Shown in pieces: positions 21,177 to 31,536 of a stretch of DNA of 64,000 nucleotides (the stretch's first letter is position 1; every line of letters begins with the position of its first letter). The DNA is from Symbiodinium kawagutii (Eukaryota; Sar; Dinophyceae; Suessiales; Symbiodiniaceae): NCBI GenBank assembly GCA_009767595.1, contig VSDK01001298.1, forward strand, positions 1-64,000, written 5' to 3'. Under the pieces are notes generated by a model, which saw only the letters and a list, made by a program, of their open reading frames with translations, ran no database searches and was not told where the DNA came from. The translations under genes were made by a program, and so were the position numbers.

Positions 21177-21700
21177 GTGAAGGAGTTTTGGTCTGTAGTG
21201 GGTGGCCTTTCGGCATTGGATTTGCTGCATTCTCTTTGGAAGCAACAGAGTCTTGTCAGATCTTGTCGGATCCTGTGGCTAGTGGATGGTAGTGGTATGC
21301 ATCACCAAGTCATTGTCTGTCATGGCCGTTTAGTGTTGCAAAATTGCCAAGAACTCTGAGCCACTTGAGCAGATGCAACAGATTAATTCGTTGATTTCAG
21401 GGTGTTCTGACACTTGGTTTGTCGGTTGCTATATTATTGCAACCCATATGGCGCCACCAGTAGGTGGGAGTAGATGGCGCCTGAAATCGTTTGGAAATGT
21501 TTCTCCCAATTGCTGATAGTCCGCAATACTGGTCTGCCCATCCCCATTATTGGTTTGCTCCTCTCAGTTAACAATTCAATGGTTTGAATCACTGTTGTCG
21601 TTACAATCATGAACCATCAGTGGCTTGCATTTCTTCGCTTGCATTTCTTCATTTCCCTAGCAACAGACCAGCGAAACCAGCGGCTGACCGAGGATACAAG

Positions 21701-21993
21701 TGCAGAAGGTGCATTTCTTTGATGTGGACCAAACTCAGTTGGATTTTGGGAGGCTGATGCTGTGTTTGATTAGAATCTGCCATGATCGAGACAGCTTGGT
21801 GCAATCACTTTATGGTCGTTCCATGCAGAGCTTCAGCTTAGGGGGGCATGGCCGTCGTTTGTTGGGTGCATCCAACATGATGGACTTTTTGGATCAGCCA
21901 CCAGACCAGCGCATCCAAAGTTTGATGGCTGAAAAGATCGAGCTGGAGTCTCAAGAGCTGGCTGAGTTATACAAAGACACTCGCAACCATTAG
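21701..21993 (+). CDS. Predicted terminal exon
   Basis: Acceptor GGATACAAG before 21701, stop TAG at 21991. It encodes V-H-F-F-D-V-D-Q-T-Q-L-D-F-G-R-L-M and ends with a charged helix-like segment M-A-E-K-I-E-L-E-S-Q-E-L-A-E-L-Y-K. Unknown function. Confidence 0.55.
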
Positions 21994-22249
21994 AATAAGG
22001 TTCTTCTTTGAATCAATCTCTTTCAATGATGGGCACATATGAATGTAAATGATTTTGAATGGCAACCTTATGCAACTTTACTTTGAATCATTTGTCAGTC
22101 ATAGCAAGTCATGGGATGTCATGGGTTTGTATTTGGGCCTCAGGATGTCTTTCTTTGCATCTCCCAGCCTTCTGGTTGGCCCGTGGCTTGGCCCTGCTTT
22201 GGGCAACGGGAGACTTTGCCGAAGCGCCGTCAGGCCACGCTGAGCCTCT

Positions 22250-22551
22250 CGAAGTCTCAAAGACGCCTGGGTGGAAATCGCAACGAAGCGTTTCACATCA
22301 ACGAAGTCGGATGGTTGCTGAGTGACACCAGTTACTTGGAGCTCCGCACCTCCATGTTGCAGACCCAGATCGAGTTTCAGTTGATGAATCTACGAGATTT
22401 GCCCAAAGCGGCAGATCAAAGAATTGTTTTCATTTCAAACATTGATGGCTCACCACAGTTCTTGGCAGAAGATAGTCTGAGGGAATGGCGAGAGCAAGCA
22501 AGTGGCACTTTGCTATTGTCTACTCGGCAGGCCGAATGGCTACCACTGTAG
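22250..22551 (+). CDS. Predicted exon; weak resemblance to the beta-CASP region of CPSF100
   Basis: The frame ends at 22551 and contains N-E-V-G-W-L-L-S-D-T-S-Y-L-E-L, then Q-R-I-V-F-I-S-N-I-D-G-S and L-R-E-W-R-E-Q-A-S-G-T-L-L-L-S-T-R. The last part resembles the strand-helix-strand of the CPSF2 beta-CASP fold by pattern only. No metal ligands are visible, so I would not name it. Confidence 0.4.
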
Positions 22552-23019
22552 CTTTGTAGCTCGTGCACTGACTCGTGACTTGGTTTGCTCGAAAATCTGC
22601 AGCTGGCAAAGACGCATTGTCACTTGTGGACTCTTGAATTGACAGATGATGACAAGCGATAGGCAAATCACGGCAAGGTGTATTTTTGTGGTTTGCTTGT
22701 TCGAGACGGTTATGGATCAAGCCAATTGTCATGGACATCCCATCACAGACTGGGTCCCTAGTTTGTGATCATTCTTAAGATAACACCACCAGTTGATGGG
22801 TTTTCACGACTGCCTATTTCTGTAGATTTGAAAAGAATGGGCTTGAATGTTAGTGGAGACACTCAACCTGGATTCGGAAAGGCATAACAAATTACAAAAG
22901 GATAAAGAAATGGTAGGAGTGGAGTAGGTTGTGGCAGATGCATCACACTCCCACGATTTCTGCAATCTCAGAGGAAGGCGATTGATGTGTCCCACTTGTC
23001 TCAATGTTCAACACTCAAA

Positions 23020-23232
23020 ATGAGCGGCTCCAAAGATTGTGGCTGGCCCACTTGTCGTTTACTGTGTTGGTCGCCGGTTGCTGCCTGCCGCTGTCACAGG
23101 GCGATCCTGTGGTTGTTGGCGGTGGCATCCTTCGCCTGTTTCGTTCTCCTGGTCGTTGAGAATGTGGAGGCACATCGCCAGGCGAAGGGGCGAGAGCTGG
23201 AACTAGGGCCTAGGGATATAATAGGGATATGA
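23020..23232 (+). CDS. Possible first exon with transmembrane segment
   Basis: ATG at 23020 (context TCAAAATGA) starts M-S-G-S-K-D-C-G-W-P-T-C. A hydrophobic segment I-L-W-L-L-A-V-A-S-F-A-C-F-V-L-L-V-V follows, then a charged tail. The exon end is unclear. Confidence 0.4.
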   Translation: MSGSKDCGWPTCRLLCWSPVAACRCHRAILWLLAVASFACFVLLVVENVEAHRQAKGRELELGPRDIIGI

Positions 23233-23446
23233 TATATTGATATCCATTGACACAAAGGGATATGATGTGTATTTATATGATATGCTAGGAATATGATATC
23301 CATGATTCTCAAAGGGGAGATAGTTTAACAGACGGTTTGGCAGCTTGGCCGTTTGGAGTCACCAGGAGGTTGCTGCTCGTAGCAGTAGTTGCATTGATGG
23401 CCTGACTCCCGCAGCCTTTTTTGACTCCGGATTCAGGCACCTCCAG

Positions 23447-23760
23447 GGCACCTCAGGATGTCGGTTGTTGATGACCTGCCATTGTCTTTGCCTGTGGACG
23501 AGGGGTCCAGCGCAGCCAGCGAAAATGTGGCTCCCAGTGATGTTTCTCCAGATGAGAGGGCCAATTTCACGAGTCACTCGCTGGGAGATTTGCCGCCAAT
23601 GGATCTTGAGAGGGCCAAATTCACGAGTCACTCACTGGGAGATTTGCCGCCAATGGATCTTGAGAGGGCTCATTTCTCCAGTTTTACCTCGGGAGACTTG
23701 CCGCCCATGGAAGAGCTGGCGACCATGTCCTTGCCGGTGGATTGGAGACTTAGAAGCTAA
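23447..23760 (+). CDS. Exon encoding three 18-residue repeats
   Basis: Acceptor CCTCCAG before 23447, stop at 23758. After an acidic Ser-rich stretch there are three 54-bp repeats at 23557-23718, each F-T-S-H-S-L-G-D-L-P-P-M-D-L-E-R-A or a variant. A second open frame exists but the repeated acidic frame is more protein-like. Repeats 1 and 2 are nearly identical in DNA. Confidence 0.5.
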
Positions 23761-24130
23761 AGCGTTTGTGTTGTAACAGGCACTGGGTATTTATATAATG
23801 CATTATTGATGCATTTATTGCAGGCATCTTTTCGCTATTTCGTAGGGTCGCCTTCTTGCTTTATGTACTGTTTCAGGGAGGCAGGATTGGGCTTGAATCA
23901 TTTTGGATCAACTTTTTTCATCCCGAATTAGATCGATGAGCCCTGTATCAACATCTCAAAGGCAGGCTGCTCCTCAAGATGGAAACCAACCAGACCAACC
24001 ATTATAAGCATTTGTTTTTCTCAATGCTTGCTAGGGTAATGGTGATGCTGGCTTTGGTCAGATACCTGTGAAGACCACTGCAGCAACTTCCAAGCTAGCA
24101 TAGTGGCCACTGCCAGTGTGACACGCCCAG

Positions 24131-24308
24131 GATGAACATGAAGGGCTTCAGGAAGACCCCTCTGCAGCTGAGACGTTCTCAATTCAGTCACAAAAATCTT
24201 GTCCTGGACAAGTCGGAGTCTGTGCTGATCTCATCCGATCGCTCTTTTTTTGATGGCCATTTGAAACGCCCGAAGAGAGGTTTCATATCCTGTTCAACGC
24301 CTTATTGA
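24131..24308 (+). CDS. Predicted exon, basic/polar
   Basis: Acceptor ACGCCCAG before 24131, Met directly after, stop TGA at 24306. It encodes M-K-G-F-R-K-T-P-L-Q-L-R-R-S-Q-F-S-H-K-N, then D-K-S-E-S-V-L-I-S-S-D-R-S. A GTTTCA donor inside is an alternative end. Confidence 0.5.
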
Positions 24309-24344
24309 GCAAGTGGGGCGTTCAATACTTATTGAGCAATCCAG

Positions 24345-24417
24345 TTATGTTCACAGGGGACCGGGAGTTTTGACCCATGGCCATGCATGTTATGTGTTGA
24401 ACTTTGTTCGGGCTTAG
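24345..24417 (+). CDS. Predicted short terminal exon
   Basis: Acceptor AATCCAG before 24345, stop TAG at 24415. It encodes Y-V-H-R-G-P-G-V-L-T-H-G-H-A-C-Y-V-L-N-F. Confidence 0.3.
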
Positions 24418-24536
24418 CTCGAAACTATTGAAAACTACGATTTCCCCCAAGTTGGTCCAACCCAAATGTGTCAAGATATCTGAAGATGTTGAAGTAGGAT
24501 GTGTAGGATGTCTTTGATTGAATTTCTGATGTTGAG

Positions 24537-24626
24537 CCACCTGTTTGACTGAGGAAGTTGTATCCCCGTCTTTGAGCCCGGCGGATCTCTTCTCGGCCTT
24601 GCCGGATCCTGAAAGCAGCCGCCACC
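24537..24626 (+). CDS. Predicted exon, unknown product
   Basis: Acceptor GTTGAG before 24537, donor GTTAGG at 24627. It encodes T-C-L-T-E-E-V-V-S-P-S-L-S-P-A-D-L-F-S-A then L-P-D-P-E-S-S-R. A minus-strand open frame overlaps but is a likely shadow. Confidence 0.4.
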
Positions 24627-24676
24627 GTTAGGCTGGGGACACAAAAGCCATCCAAAGCCTGGAGGATTCGGTGAAG

Positions 24677-24761
24677 CTGTTTCCACCTGTTTCCTGGTTG
24701 GTTCTACCAGTCAACTGTCAACCTGTGAAGAATCCAGCCGCACTTCATCAAATGTGTAGAA
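24677..24761 (+). CDS. Predicted exon, unknown product
   Basis: Acceptor TCGGTGAAG before 24677, donor GTAAGT at 24762. It encodes L-F-P-P-V-S-W-L-V-L-P-V-N-C-Q-P-V-K-N-P then A-A-L-H-Q-M-C-R. Confidence 0.45.
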
Positions 24762-24816
24762 GTAAGTACAAGTATCCTGACACCAGAATCACAGCAATGT
24801 ATTTGGCGAGTCACAG

Positions 24817-24881
24817 GTGGCGTCAAGGGATGAGTGGCCGCTTGATCAATGGCGATGGCTGCAAGCTTCTGAGACACTGCT
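24817..24881 (+). CDS. Predicted exon, unknown product
   Basis: Acceptor AGTCACAG before 24817, donor GTAAGC at 24882. It encodes V-A-S-R-D-E-W-P-L-D-Q-W-R-W-L-Q-A-S-E-T. Its end phase fits the alternative frame of the next exon. Confidence 0.45.
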
Positions 24882-24912
24882 GTAAGCCAGAGACTTTTCG
24901 TGGTGCACTTAG

Positions 24913-25005
24913 GAGGCTTGCCTTCCCATGCTGCCTGAATCGGCTTGGTCTGCTTTCCAATCTGACTCGGTGCCATCTGCGCCAAGTCAGCATTTCCCTC
25001 CGGAG
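24913..25005 (+). CDS. Predicted exon, two frames possible
   Basis: Acceptor CACTTAG before 24913, donor GTACTC at 25006. Frame one (phase 0/0) gives E-A-C-L-P-M-L-P-E-S-A-W-S-A-F. Frame two, which matches the phase of 24881, gives R-L-A-F-P-C-C-L-N-R-L-G-L-L-S. Confidence 0.4.
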
Positions 25006-25260
25006 GTACTCCCCGGATTAATTTTTTTTCTCCAGATACACTTCTGGATTTCATGCACTGTGAGATTTTTTGCACCTGTCGGCACCTGGGGCAGCACGCA
25101 TTTGAAAGCTTGCAAGCTTTGCAAGGACGCAAATGGAGGCAAATGGAGTCAAAGCAACTTCCAAGTCAATAGCACTATATCGGTGGTCAATCGCACAGGA
25201 GCAATACTGGTAGCACATACACAGAACAGTGCTGAAAATACCTTGACAAATGATGTAAAA

Positions 25261-25710
25261 CATAGACAGATGGATGGATAGATGGAGAGAAAGAAAGAGC
25301 CGGACACACAGACAGATAAACATTTGGCGGGCAGGTATATATGTAGATAGACGGAAGGATAGCTAGAGAGATAGCATGGACAAATAGAGAAGCCGATAGA
25401 TTGGAGGAAATGAGATGGATAATGAATAGGCGATACGGTAGGTAAATATATAGATAGATGCTGTTGAGATGCTGAGATAGCTGAATAGGTGGACGTACGA
25501 GTCGGAAGACTGGTAGGCGAGACCCAGAGACAGAAAGATAGGGAGATAGATTGACAGAGAGAGAGAGAGAGAGTCCGCCGATAGACAAGCAGATGCGTAG
25601 ATTGACAGATAGGCAGATAGATAAAAGATAGCCGGACAGATCAGTTAGGTAGAGCAGCCAAGAAGACTGATGAACAGATAGGCGGAACGATCCGATAGAT
25701 CCAATAGAGT
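25261..25710. repeat. Degenerate GATA/GACA-rich tract
   Basis: Hundreds of bases of GATAGATG, GACAGATA and GGATAG units with a short (GA)n run near 25560. The long minus-strand frame across it is a low-complexity artefact. Confidence 0.8.
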
Positions 25711-25739
25711 GCAAGATCTTGCCAGGGACCATTTTCTAT

Positions 25740-26660
25740 CAGCAAACATCGCAGGTCACCAACTCGAAACTCCCACCCGGCCTTGTGCTGGTGTTGAAAT
25801 AAGTGCTGGGATGTGCTGGGGATTGTTTTTGTTCACAGAGATGTGTTTTAGATTTTAGATTTTTGATATTAATGATGTTAGATATTTTTTAAAAGCATTG
25901 GGTCAATACATTTGCGCCTTGCATTGAATAGAGCTCTTCGACGGGCTTTTCCTCACATCATGAACTTGAAATTTCTTTTACAGCACTCTGGTGAGGGATG
26001 TACAGATTACGGTCGAAAGGCCCCACAGACTTCCGCTCATGTTCTGGTAAAACCTTGAAGATGAGTCCAAGAATATGCACTACCTGCACTAATCACTGGT
26101 TTTCAAAGGTGATTATGTCGCACGGTAGCGCTGGAGGATGAAAAGAGATTGTGAGAACCACATGTTCTTCATACATGTTGTGACACCGTCCCTGCAGCCA
26201 GTGATTGTGAGGGCAGTACCTTGTAGCTGGGATTGTAGCTGGGATTGTAGCCGTGACAGTCCGGGAGTTCCCATGTGGCCCAATCATCATATCTTGGGAC
26301 CACACAAATAAGGGATGTAAATGCAAATGCAGGTCAGCAAGAAAGGTCAACCGTGGTTTATAGTGGATCCAGCCAGCCTACTATTGGTGAGACCTTCACC
26401 CCGTGACAATGAACTGATCTCCAACAAGTTTGATGTTAGTAGTATTTTGTAGTATAAGTTATAAACAAACAAGTTGATTATGCATCATATGTATACCATA
26501 TTGTAACGATATGTAACGATCGAGTACCGTCTTGCACATAATGATATAGATACTCGCAATTCATATCTGCATGTGTTGCATAATATGTGTAAGAAGTTTG
26601 ATAACCAAAAGATACGGATATGTGATGCATGATATTTGTACTGTAGTAGGATGCTTATAT
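25740..26660. other. No supported exon
   Basis: AT-rich sequence with ATATGAT and GATTGTAGCTGG short repeats (26222-26250). I see no convincing coding region. Confidence 0.4.
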
Positions 26661-26687
26661 AATTCAACCCATATTCAAGCGATTAAG

Positions 26688-26874
26688 CATCATATACCAT
26701 CGACACGTTTTACTTTTTGGCTTCATTGGTTTGCTTGCTTCGGCCACCTCGCGTTTGATCTTTGGAATCTCAATTTGGACTTTCAAAGCTTCCGCTGAAG
26801 ATATGTTCACGGGGGAAACTGAAGAAACAGATGAAGACACCGTCAAAATGGATTCAGAGGTCCCTGATTTGTGA
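26688..26874 (+). CDS. Predicted terminal exon: hydrophobic segment plus acidic tail
   Basis: Frame ending TGA at 26872. A hydrophobic span L-L-F-G-F-I-G-L-L-A-S-A-T-S-R-L-I-F-G-I is followed by an acidic tail with G-E-T-E-E-T-D-E-D-T-V-K-M-D-S-E-V. The opposite strand is also open and polar, so strand choice is not certain. Confidence 0.4.
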
Positions 26875-26916
26875 ACAGCTGTTTCATTCTTGAAAGTTTT
26901 CGTACTTCTCAAACAG

Positions 26917-27004
26917 TTTGCCCAGAAATGCGACATCAAACAGCGACCATGTAACAAAGTCTGCCAGATCTTGGCGGGTGCAGTTGGACTGGCAGCGCAA
27001 ATGG
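26917..27004 (+). CDS. Predicted exon, Cys-containing
   Basis: Acceptor TCTCAAACAG before 26917, donor GTTAAG at 27005. It encodes F-A-Q-K-C-D-I-K-Q-R-P-C-N-K-V-C-Q-I-L-A. A minus-strand frame over 26884-27135 competes. Confidence 0.45.
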
Positions 27005-27129
27005 GTTAAGCGATCTCGCGAGGCATGATCCCAGGTGACACTTGATCTGAACACTCGAAATTGTGCGCCTAGCATCCACTGATATTCCCTGGCTTGATTC
27101 ACTTGCAAACTACTTGCATCATCTTGCAG

Positions 27130-27262
27130 GTTCAAGATCTTTCACTTCGCCTGGGCATTCCTTCCTGGCTGCTGATTGACACTCTACCCGTGGTGGGCAC
27201 AGTGCTGGTGTTGCGCTTGTTGGATGGCGAATCAGCCCCAGGCAGACGGGAGTACCACCCTG
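27130..27262 (+). CDS. Predicted exon, hydrophobic
   Basis: Strong acceptor ATCATCTTGCAG before 27130, donor GTCAGC at 27263. It encodes V-Q-D-L-S-L-R-L-G-I-P-S-W-L-L-I-D-T-L-P, then V-G-T-V-L-V-L-R-L-L-D-G-E. Confidence 0.5.
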
Positions 27263-27597
27263 GTCAGCAATGCACCACCAGCAGTTGGTGACATATTCAG
27301 GGGGTTCATAGTGCCATCCAATGTCAAGCCGAGATTAATCAATCCCCCTGTTAGTCAATCCGGAGATTGTCATAATCTGTTGGAGTATTTCTTGACCCAC
27401 CAACACAAGATAACACAAGTGAAGGATCAAAAAAGAGCATCAAACATTGCCCCATTGCAAACACTGCATGGTCCCCTTGGTGATCTGCAGATTGCAGCTT
27501 TGCCGTTCTGCAGAAGCTGCTCTATATTTCAGTTATTCAGCCGTCACATCCTGTGGCATTTCCGCTTCGTCTCATCCTGCCAATTTTCACCACATAG

Positions 27598-27800
27598 GTG
27601 CGGAAATCCATGGGGTGTCCACGGCCATGGTGTATCCCTGGGACCACCATGCGGTTGGCATCATGGACCCCACTGGTGGACACCGTGGCGGCACAGGACG
27701 TGGTTGGTCTCCTCTCAGTGCCCTTGGGCGACTCTGCGCGCAGATCAACATCACACACCTCTTTGCAACTGGGCGATGCAGATCATCAAAACATGTTCCC
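27598..27800 (+). CDS. Possible exon, frame ambiguous
   Basis: Acceptor CACCACATAG before 27598. Two plus frames and one minus frame are open here. The phase 0 frame gives V-R-K-S-M-G-C-P-R-P-W, then V-A-A-Q-D-V-V-G-L-L-S-V-P. No domain recognised. Confidence 0.25.
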
Positions 27801-27910
27801 TCCAGCCTTAACGTTCGCCCCACCACATAAAGCGCCACTGCAATGGAGCATGTTGTACAAGGTCGAGATGGCTTGGACAAGTTGCGAAAACACTGGCTAT
27901 ACGCAGTGAT

Positions 27911-27966
27911 TTATGGTTTAGGGTTTTGGTTTTAGGGTTTTAGGGTTTCAGGGTTTTGGTTTTAGG
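27911..27966. repeat. Interstitial telomere-like array (TTTAGGG orientation)
   Basis: GGTTTAGGGTTTTGGTTTTAGGGTTTTAGGG and drifted units, orientation opposite to the arrays at 4.7 and 35.7 kb. Confidence 0.8.
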
Positions 27967-28432
27967 ATCGCCGATTGAATTTCCAGGAGAAAATGGGGGT
28001 GATCAGAGCCCTGGGAAAATGGTTTTCCAATGCCATTTTCTTGCGCGAGTACGATGGGAAGCACCCCAATTTTCTACCACGGACCTTTCTGACCTCACTC
28101 ATTCCCCGGGGAATGCTATCAAAACAATAGAATTTTTATGGGACCTGGCCAGACCATTTCCTTTCAATCACATAGCTGGATCTTCCTGGGGTTCCCTGGG
28201 GAGATGATGCCGTTACAAAATGGTTCTGCCAGGTGCAAATGTATGATCATGATCCCCCTTTGAATTTCCCCTTTGAAAACTGTGAAGACGTGCACAGATG
28301 AGACCCGTAATTCTAGTTGACCAGAAGGGTTTTTCTTAAAGTTGTGCATGCATTTTAAAGAAAGCCTATGTGCACCTGTTGGAGCCATCTCTTTAAAATG
28401 GAAATGTGTTATCAGACATATAGTTTGAGATG

Positions 28433-28640
28433 TCATTTTAAAGCAAGGTATTGAACCAAAGGTGATATTCATGTTAAAAACAAATGGTCATTTTAGAGCA
28501 AAGTATTGAACCAAAGGTGATACTCATGTTAAAATCCAATGGTCATTTTAGACCAAAGTGTTGAACCAAAGGTGATATTCATGTTAAAATCCAATGGTCA
28601 TTTTAGAGCAAAGTATTGAACCAAAGGTGATATTCATGTT
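28433..28640. repeat. 55-bp tandem repeat, just under four copies
   Basis: Starts at 28433, 28488, 28543 and 28598, each TCATTTTAGAGCAAAGTATT followed by GAACCAAAGGTGATATTCAT and a spacer. Few mismatches, so recent expansion. Confidence 0.9.
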
Positions 28641-28995
28641 GAGAAGAATTGTGGTGAGCGGTGATCAACGGCGAACGCAGAAAAAGGTTGTCGATGCGAT
28701 GGTTGTCCTGCTCGATGGTTATCGCACGTTATCGTGTAAGAGAGGTCTGGGCCATGCCAAATCCTGTCTACGATTCGGCTTCTGTACGGAAAATCCATGT
28801 ACGATTCTTTTTTTCGCTTCACGGATTGTATCTCTTGGCCATGGCCATTTTCTAGGCTGCCATTCTTTGTGGCATTGCCATTTTCTACCAAGAATTTACG
28901 AAACGAATTTACGGAAAATCTGCATTTCCTGGGTCCGCCAAATTCTGGTAGTAAATGGCGGTGACTGATCCACCCCCCGGTATCCAAACCCCGAT

Positions 28996-29051
28996 GTTTT
29001 AGGGTTTTAGGGTTTTGGTTTTAGGGTTTTAGGGTTTTGGTTTTAGGGTTT
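28996..29051. repeat. Interstitial telomere-like array (TTTAGGG orientation)
   Basis: TTTTAGGGTTTTAGGGTTTTGG units, same orientation as 27911-27966; the two bracket about 1.03 kb that contains the 55-bp repeats and no clear gene. Confidence 0.8.
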
Positions 29052-29690
29052 GATAACTCAGAAGTCAAAAAACAATGGCCCTGTGCAGGAATTTGAGCGT
29101 TGGGAAATGTTCTCAGACCCATGCAGGGCAAACCCTAAGGCTCGGTCGAACATGTCTAAGCTGCTCGTCATGTCAAGAATTCAGACATTTGTAGATTATA
29201 GATGTCTATCATCATTGTAGATATATAGTGTACATCATTGTTATAGATGTTGCATGATATCGTACCATCTCCAAATGATCTACATTGGTTTTGTAGCACA
29301 ATCTCAAAAAACATACTGTAAACGTTCTGATGGTTTGAGAAACTGGTTTGGCCTGTTAGCGATTGGTAGAAAGTTCAGCGCGGCTTCACTACGACTGAAA
29401 GTCCAGCATAGTTCAGCCATATCGAAAGATCTGAAGGCTTCAATCCCTTGACTTTGGTGGATTCTATTTGTCACAGCTCCCACCCCCAACTAGTCACACC
29501 TACAGGCCTGCTTGCTGGCCGAACTCCGATTGTAGTTACAGTTGTTCTTTCATGGAGTGGGCAACAAAATTGGAAACTATATGGGTGCATAAGACTGTCA
29601 TAAGGCTATTGATTCTTTTGGTGTATAAGACTGTCAATCATGGTTGAAGAGACTGTCAAAATGGAAAACTGCATTGCTGTACTGTCATAA

Positions 29691-29879
29691 TTTGGGCCTT
29701 CGGATCTCCTTGGGCAATCCTTCGGAGCGAACTCGCTCACCAAGGTGCTCCAAATTCACAGGGGCTTCAAAGAGTCTTGGATCAAATCATTGGGTCCAAA
29801 ACTCACACTTTTGCCATATGCTGATTATGATTTTTTCATATTTGGATGTGTGTCCAGCCACCAGATTCGGCTCAAACGT
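29691..29879 (+). CDS. Predicted exon, unknown product
   Basis: Donor GTAAAA at 29880 and frame open from 29691; the acceptor is not fixed. It encodes S-D-L-L-G-Q-S-F-G-A-N-S-L-T-K-V-L-Q-I-H, then K-L-T-L-L-P-Y-A-D-Y-D-F-F-I-F-G. Dense and coding-like. The region 29254-29489 has competing open frames on both strands. Confidence 0.45.
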
Positions 29880-30150
29880 GTAAAATGATGTAATAATAGA
29901 TAGTGATAGTTTGTCGTATCCAGTCCAGCAGCTGGTCTAGGATTGACCATAATTTGTTGGGCGGCTCATGCACGTTGTCCCCTGAAATGGGTTGACACTT
30001 CCTGATACAGTCTTTGTGGTCCGTTCGGTACTGAATGTGTCAGGCTATGTCGATTTCATATATACTTCTCAGTCAAATCCTAAACTGGAACAGGATTCTG
30101 GCAAAACATGGTAATGACTGGGGAGGCATTGTTCATGTTTCTCTGAGACT

Positions 30151-30305
30151 GGCATCAATGGCATCAGCACGGACAACATCCAACTTCCTGCAAGCCCTGG
30201 TCTATTCCTGTCGCTGTGGGTCTTGGCCCCAGCAATGGCCAGGATTGTCCTTCCATTGGCCATGGTCCGTGTGTGGATTAAGCTTGCGTCCCTCATAAAG
30301 AGATG
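30151..30305 (+). CDS. Possible exon with membrane segments
   Basis: The frame reads S-T-D-N-I-Q-L-P-A-S-P-G-L-F-L-S-L-W-V-L, then I-V-L-P-L-A-M-V-R-V-W-I-K-L. Likely membrane-embedded. Borders approximate. Confidence 0.35.
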
Positions 30306-30362
30306 GTCATGTTATGATGGCTTCCCAATCACAACTTTTTGCGTTGATTGGTTGATGGGGAG

Positions 30363-30474
30363 ATTCTTTTACGTGGACTGCCCATGTGATGTTTTGAAGC
30401 ATGCTGAGCACAACCGTGATGACATGTGGGATTTGTGTGAGGGCTGCTTAGGACAAGCTTGTGCAGCACACAAG
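30363..30474 (+). CDS. Predicted exon with Cys/His cluster
   Basis: Acceptor ATGGGGAG before 30363. It encodes F-F-Y-V-D-C-P-C-D-V-L-K-H-A-E-H-N-R-D-D, then M-W-D-L-C-E-G-C-L-G-Q-A-C-A-A-H. The C-x-C, H-x2-H, C-x2-C and C-x2-H spacing could bind zinc, but no named finger matches. The end is uncertain. Confidence 0.4.
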
Positions 30475-30617
30475 TCTTTTTTCTGCGTTGGAAAGCTCGC
30501 AACAGTCTTACACGTTTCCAGAGTCAATTCTTTCTGCTTTGTTTGTGGGGGCCTGTTTAAGTAGGTCCTAAAGCACCCGTTTATGAATGTGAAAACATCC
30601 ATCTTGAGGCTAGCTAG

Positions 30618-30742
30618 GTGCAGCGCCGAGGTTGGTTTGTTCCTGTGCTCTGTGGCGGTTGCAACGATCCTCTTTTTATTTGTTGAAGCGCCTGTGCAGG
30701 TGTTATGGGCAGGGGATTGAAGGGGTGGGCTGGTCAGATCTG
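30618..30742 (+). CDS. Two short predicted exons (30618-30657, 30700-30742)
   Basis: The first lies between GCTAGCTAG and GTTGCA and reads V-Q-R-R-G-W-F-V-P-V-L-C-G. The second lies between CCTGTGCAG and GTGAGG and, in matching phase, reads G-V-M-G-R-G-L-K-G-W-A-G-Q-I. The 42-nt intron would be unusually short, which lowers confidence. Confidence 0.3.
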
Positions 30743-31087
30743 GTGAGGGCAGAGATTGGCCATGTCAAGTTAAGGCTGTGGCCCCCAAGAGTCAGTCGCT
30801 ACCTGAGGGTCAGATCACCACCTCCCCACGTAGCAAGTAGTTCTGTTCCCAACGGGTCTAGGGTTGTGCAAATGCTCAAGGTTGTGACATGTTTGGGCTA
30901 TTTGACCAATCATATTTACGACTTCGGTCGACCTAGACCCTACGGATCCCTATGGGCATATATGAATAGGAATCAAAACTGCCTGTGGAATTGTTGATTT
31001 TAACTTGCCACCTCTCAGTATAAATGCAGTCTATACGTCAGATCTCAGAAGTTCTACCCCGCTGGTGAGCACTGAGCACCCCTAAAG

Positions 31088-31163
31088 ATGTCAAAACGTG
31101 ATCTCGGAGAGTCGGGTGGACCCATCCATCCAAGTCTCCCATGGATGGATGACTCCGAAGTGT
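31088..31163 (+). CDS. Predicted first exon of a small gene
   Basis: ATG at 31088 starts M-S-K-R-D-L-G-E-S-G-G-P-I-H-P-S-L-P-W-M, then D-D-S-E-V. Donor GTGCAC at 31164 (GTGTGT at 31160 is an alternative). Phase 1 fits the exon at 31334. Confidence 0.4.
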
Positions 31164-31333
31164 GTGCACCATAGACTCTAGAGGATGGAAATGGAAATGG
31201 ATGGAAATGGTCTGCGTTTTTTTGCCAATCATGCTTCCGGAAATCCCAAGAATCGGCCTTCAGAGAGGATGAAATGACTGAAGTGACTGAAGTTGTACCC
31301 ATATTTGGGGGCATGAAATGGCATGAATATGAG

Positions 31334-31536
31334 CTGCGGAAGTCATCCTAAGTAAGGACCTCGAAATGCGCTTTTGCAGTTCTGATCCAAAACTAGCTGC
31401 TGAGCGAGATGGGTCCGCCCCACTGGACAAGATTAGCTTTGTGAGTTCCAAAGAGAAGGCAACCATGGACATGCACATCAAATCAAAACGAATGAAGGAG
31501 CTCCTCCAAATGATGTCATGCTGCCTTACATTTTAA
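31334..31536 (+). CDS. Predicted terminal exon of the small gene
   Basis: Acceptor ATATGAG before 31334, stop TAA at 31534. It encodes A-E-V-I-L-S-K-D-L-E-M-R-F-C-S-S-D-P-K-L and D-K-I-S-F-V-S-S-K-E-K-A-T-M-D-M-H-I-K. With the exon at 31088 it would give a complete protein of about 93 residues, function unknown. Confidence 0.5.

Noticed and set aside
22250..22551. Naming the exon as CPSF100
   Set aside because: Only a short strand-helix-strand pattern agrees and no catalytic or conserved residues are visible.
25187..25732. 181-codon minus-strand frame rich in Leu/Ser/Ile
   Set aside because: Lies entirely in GATA/GACA low-complexity DNA.
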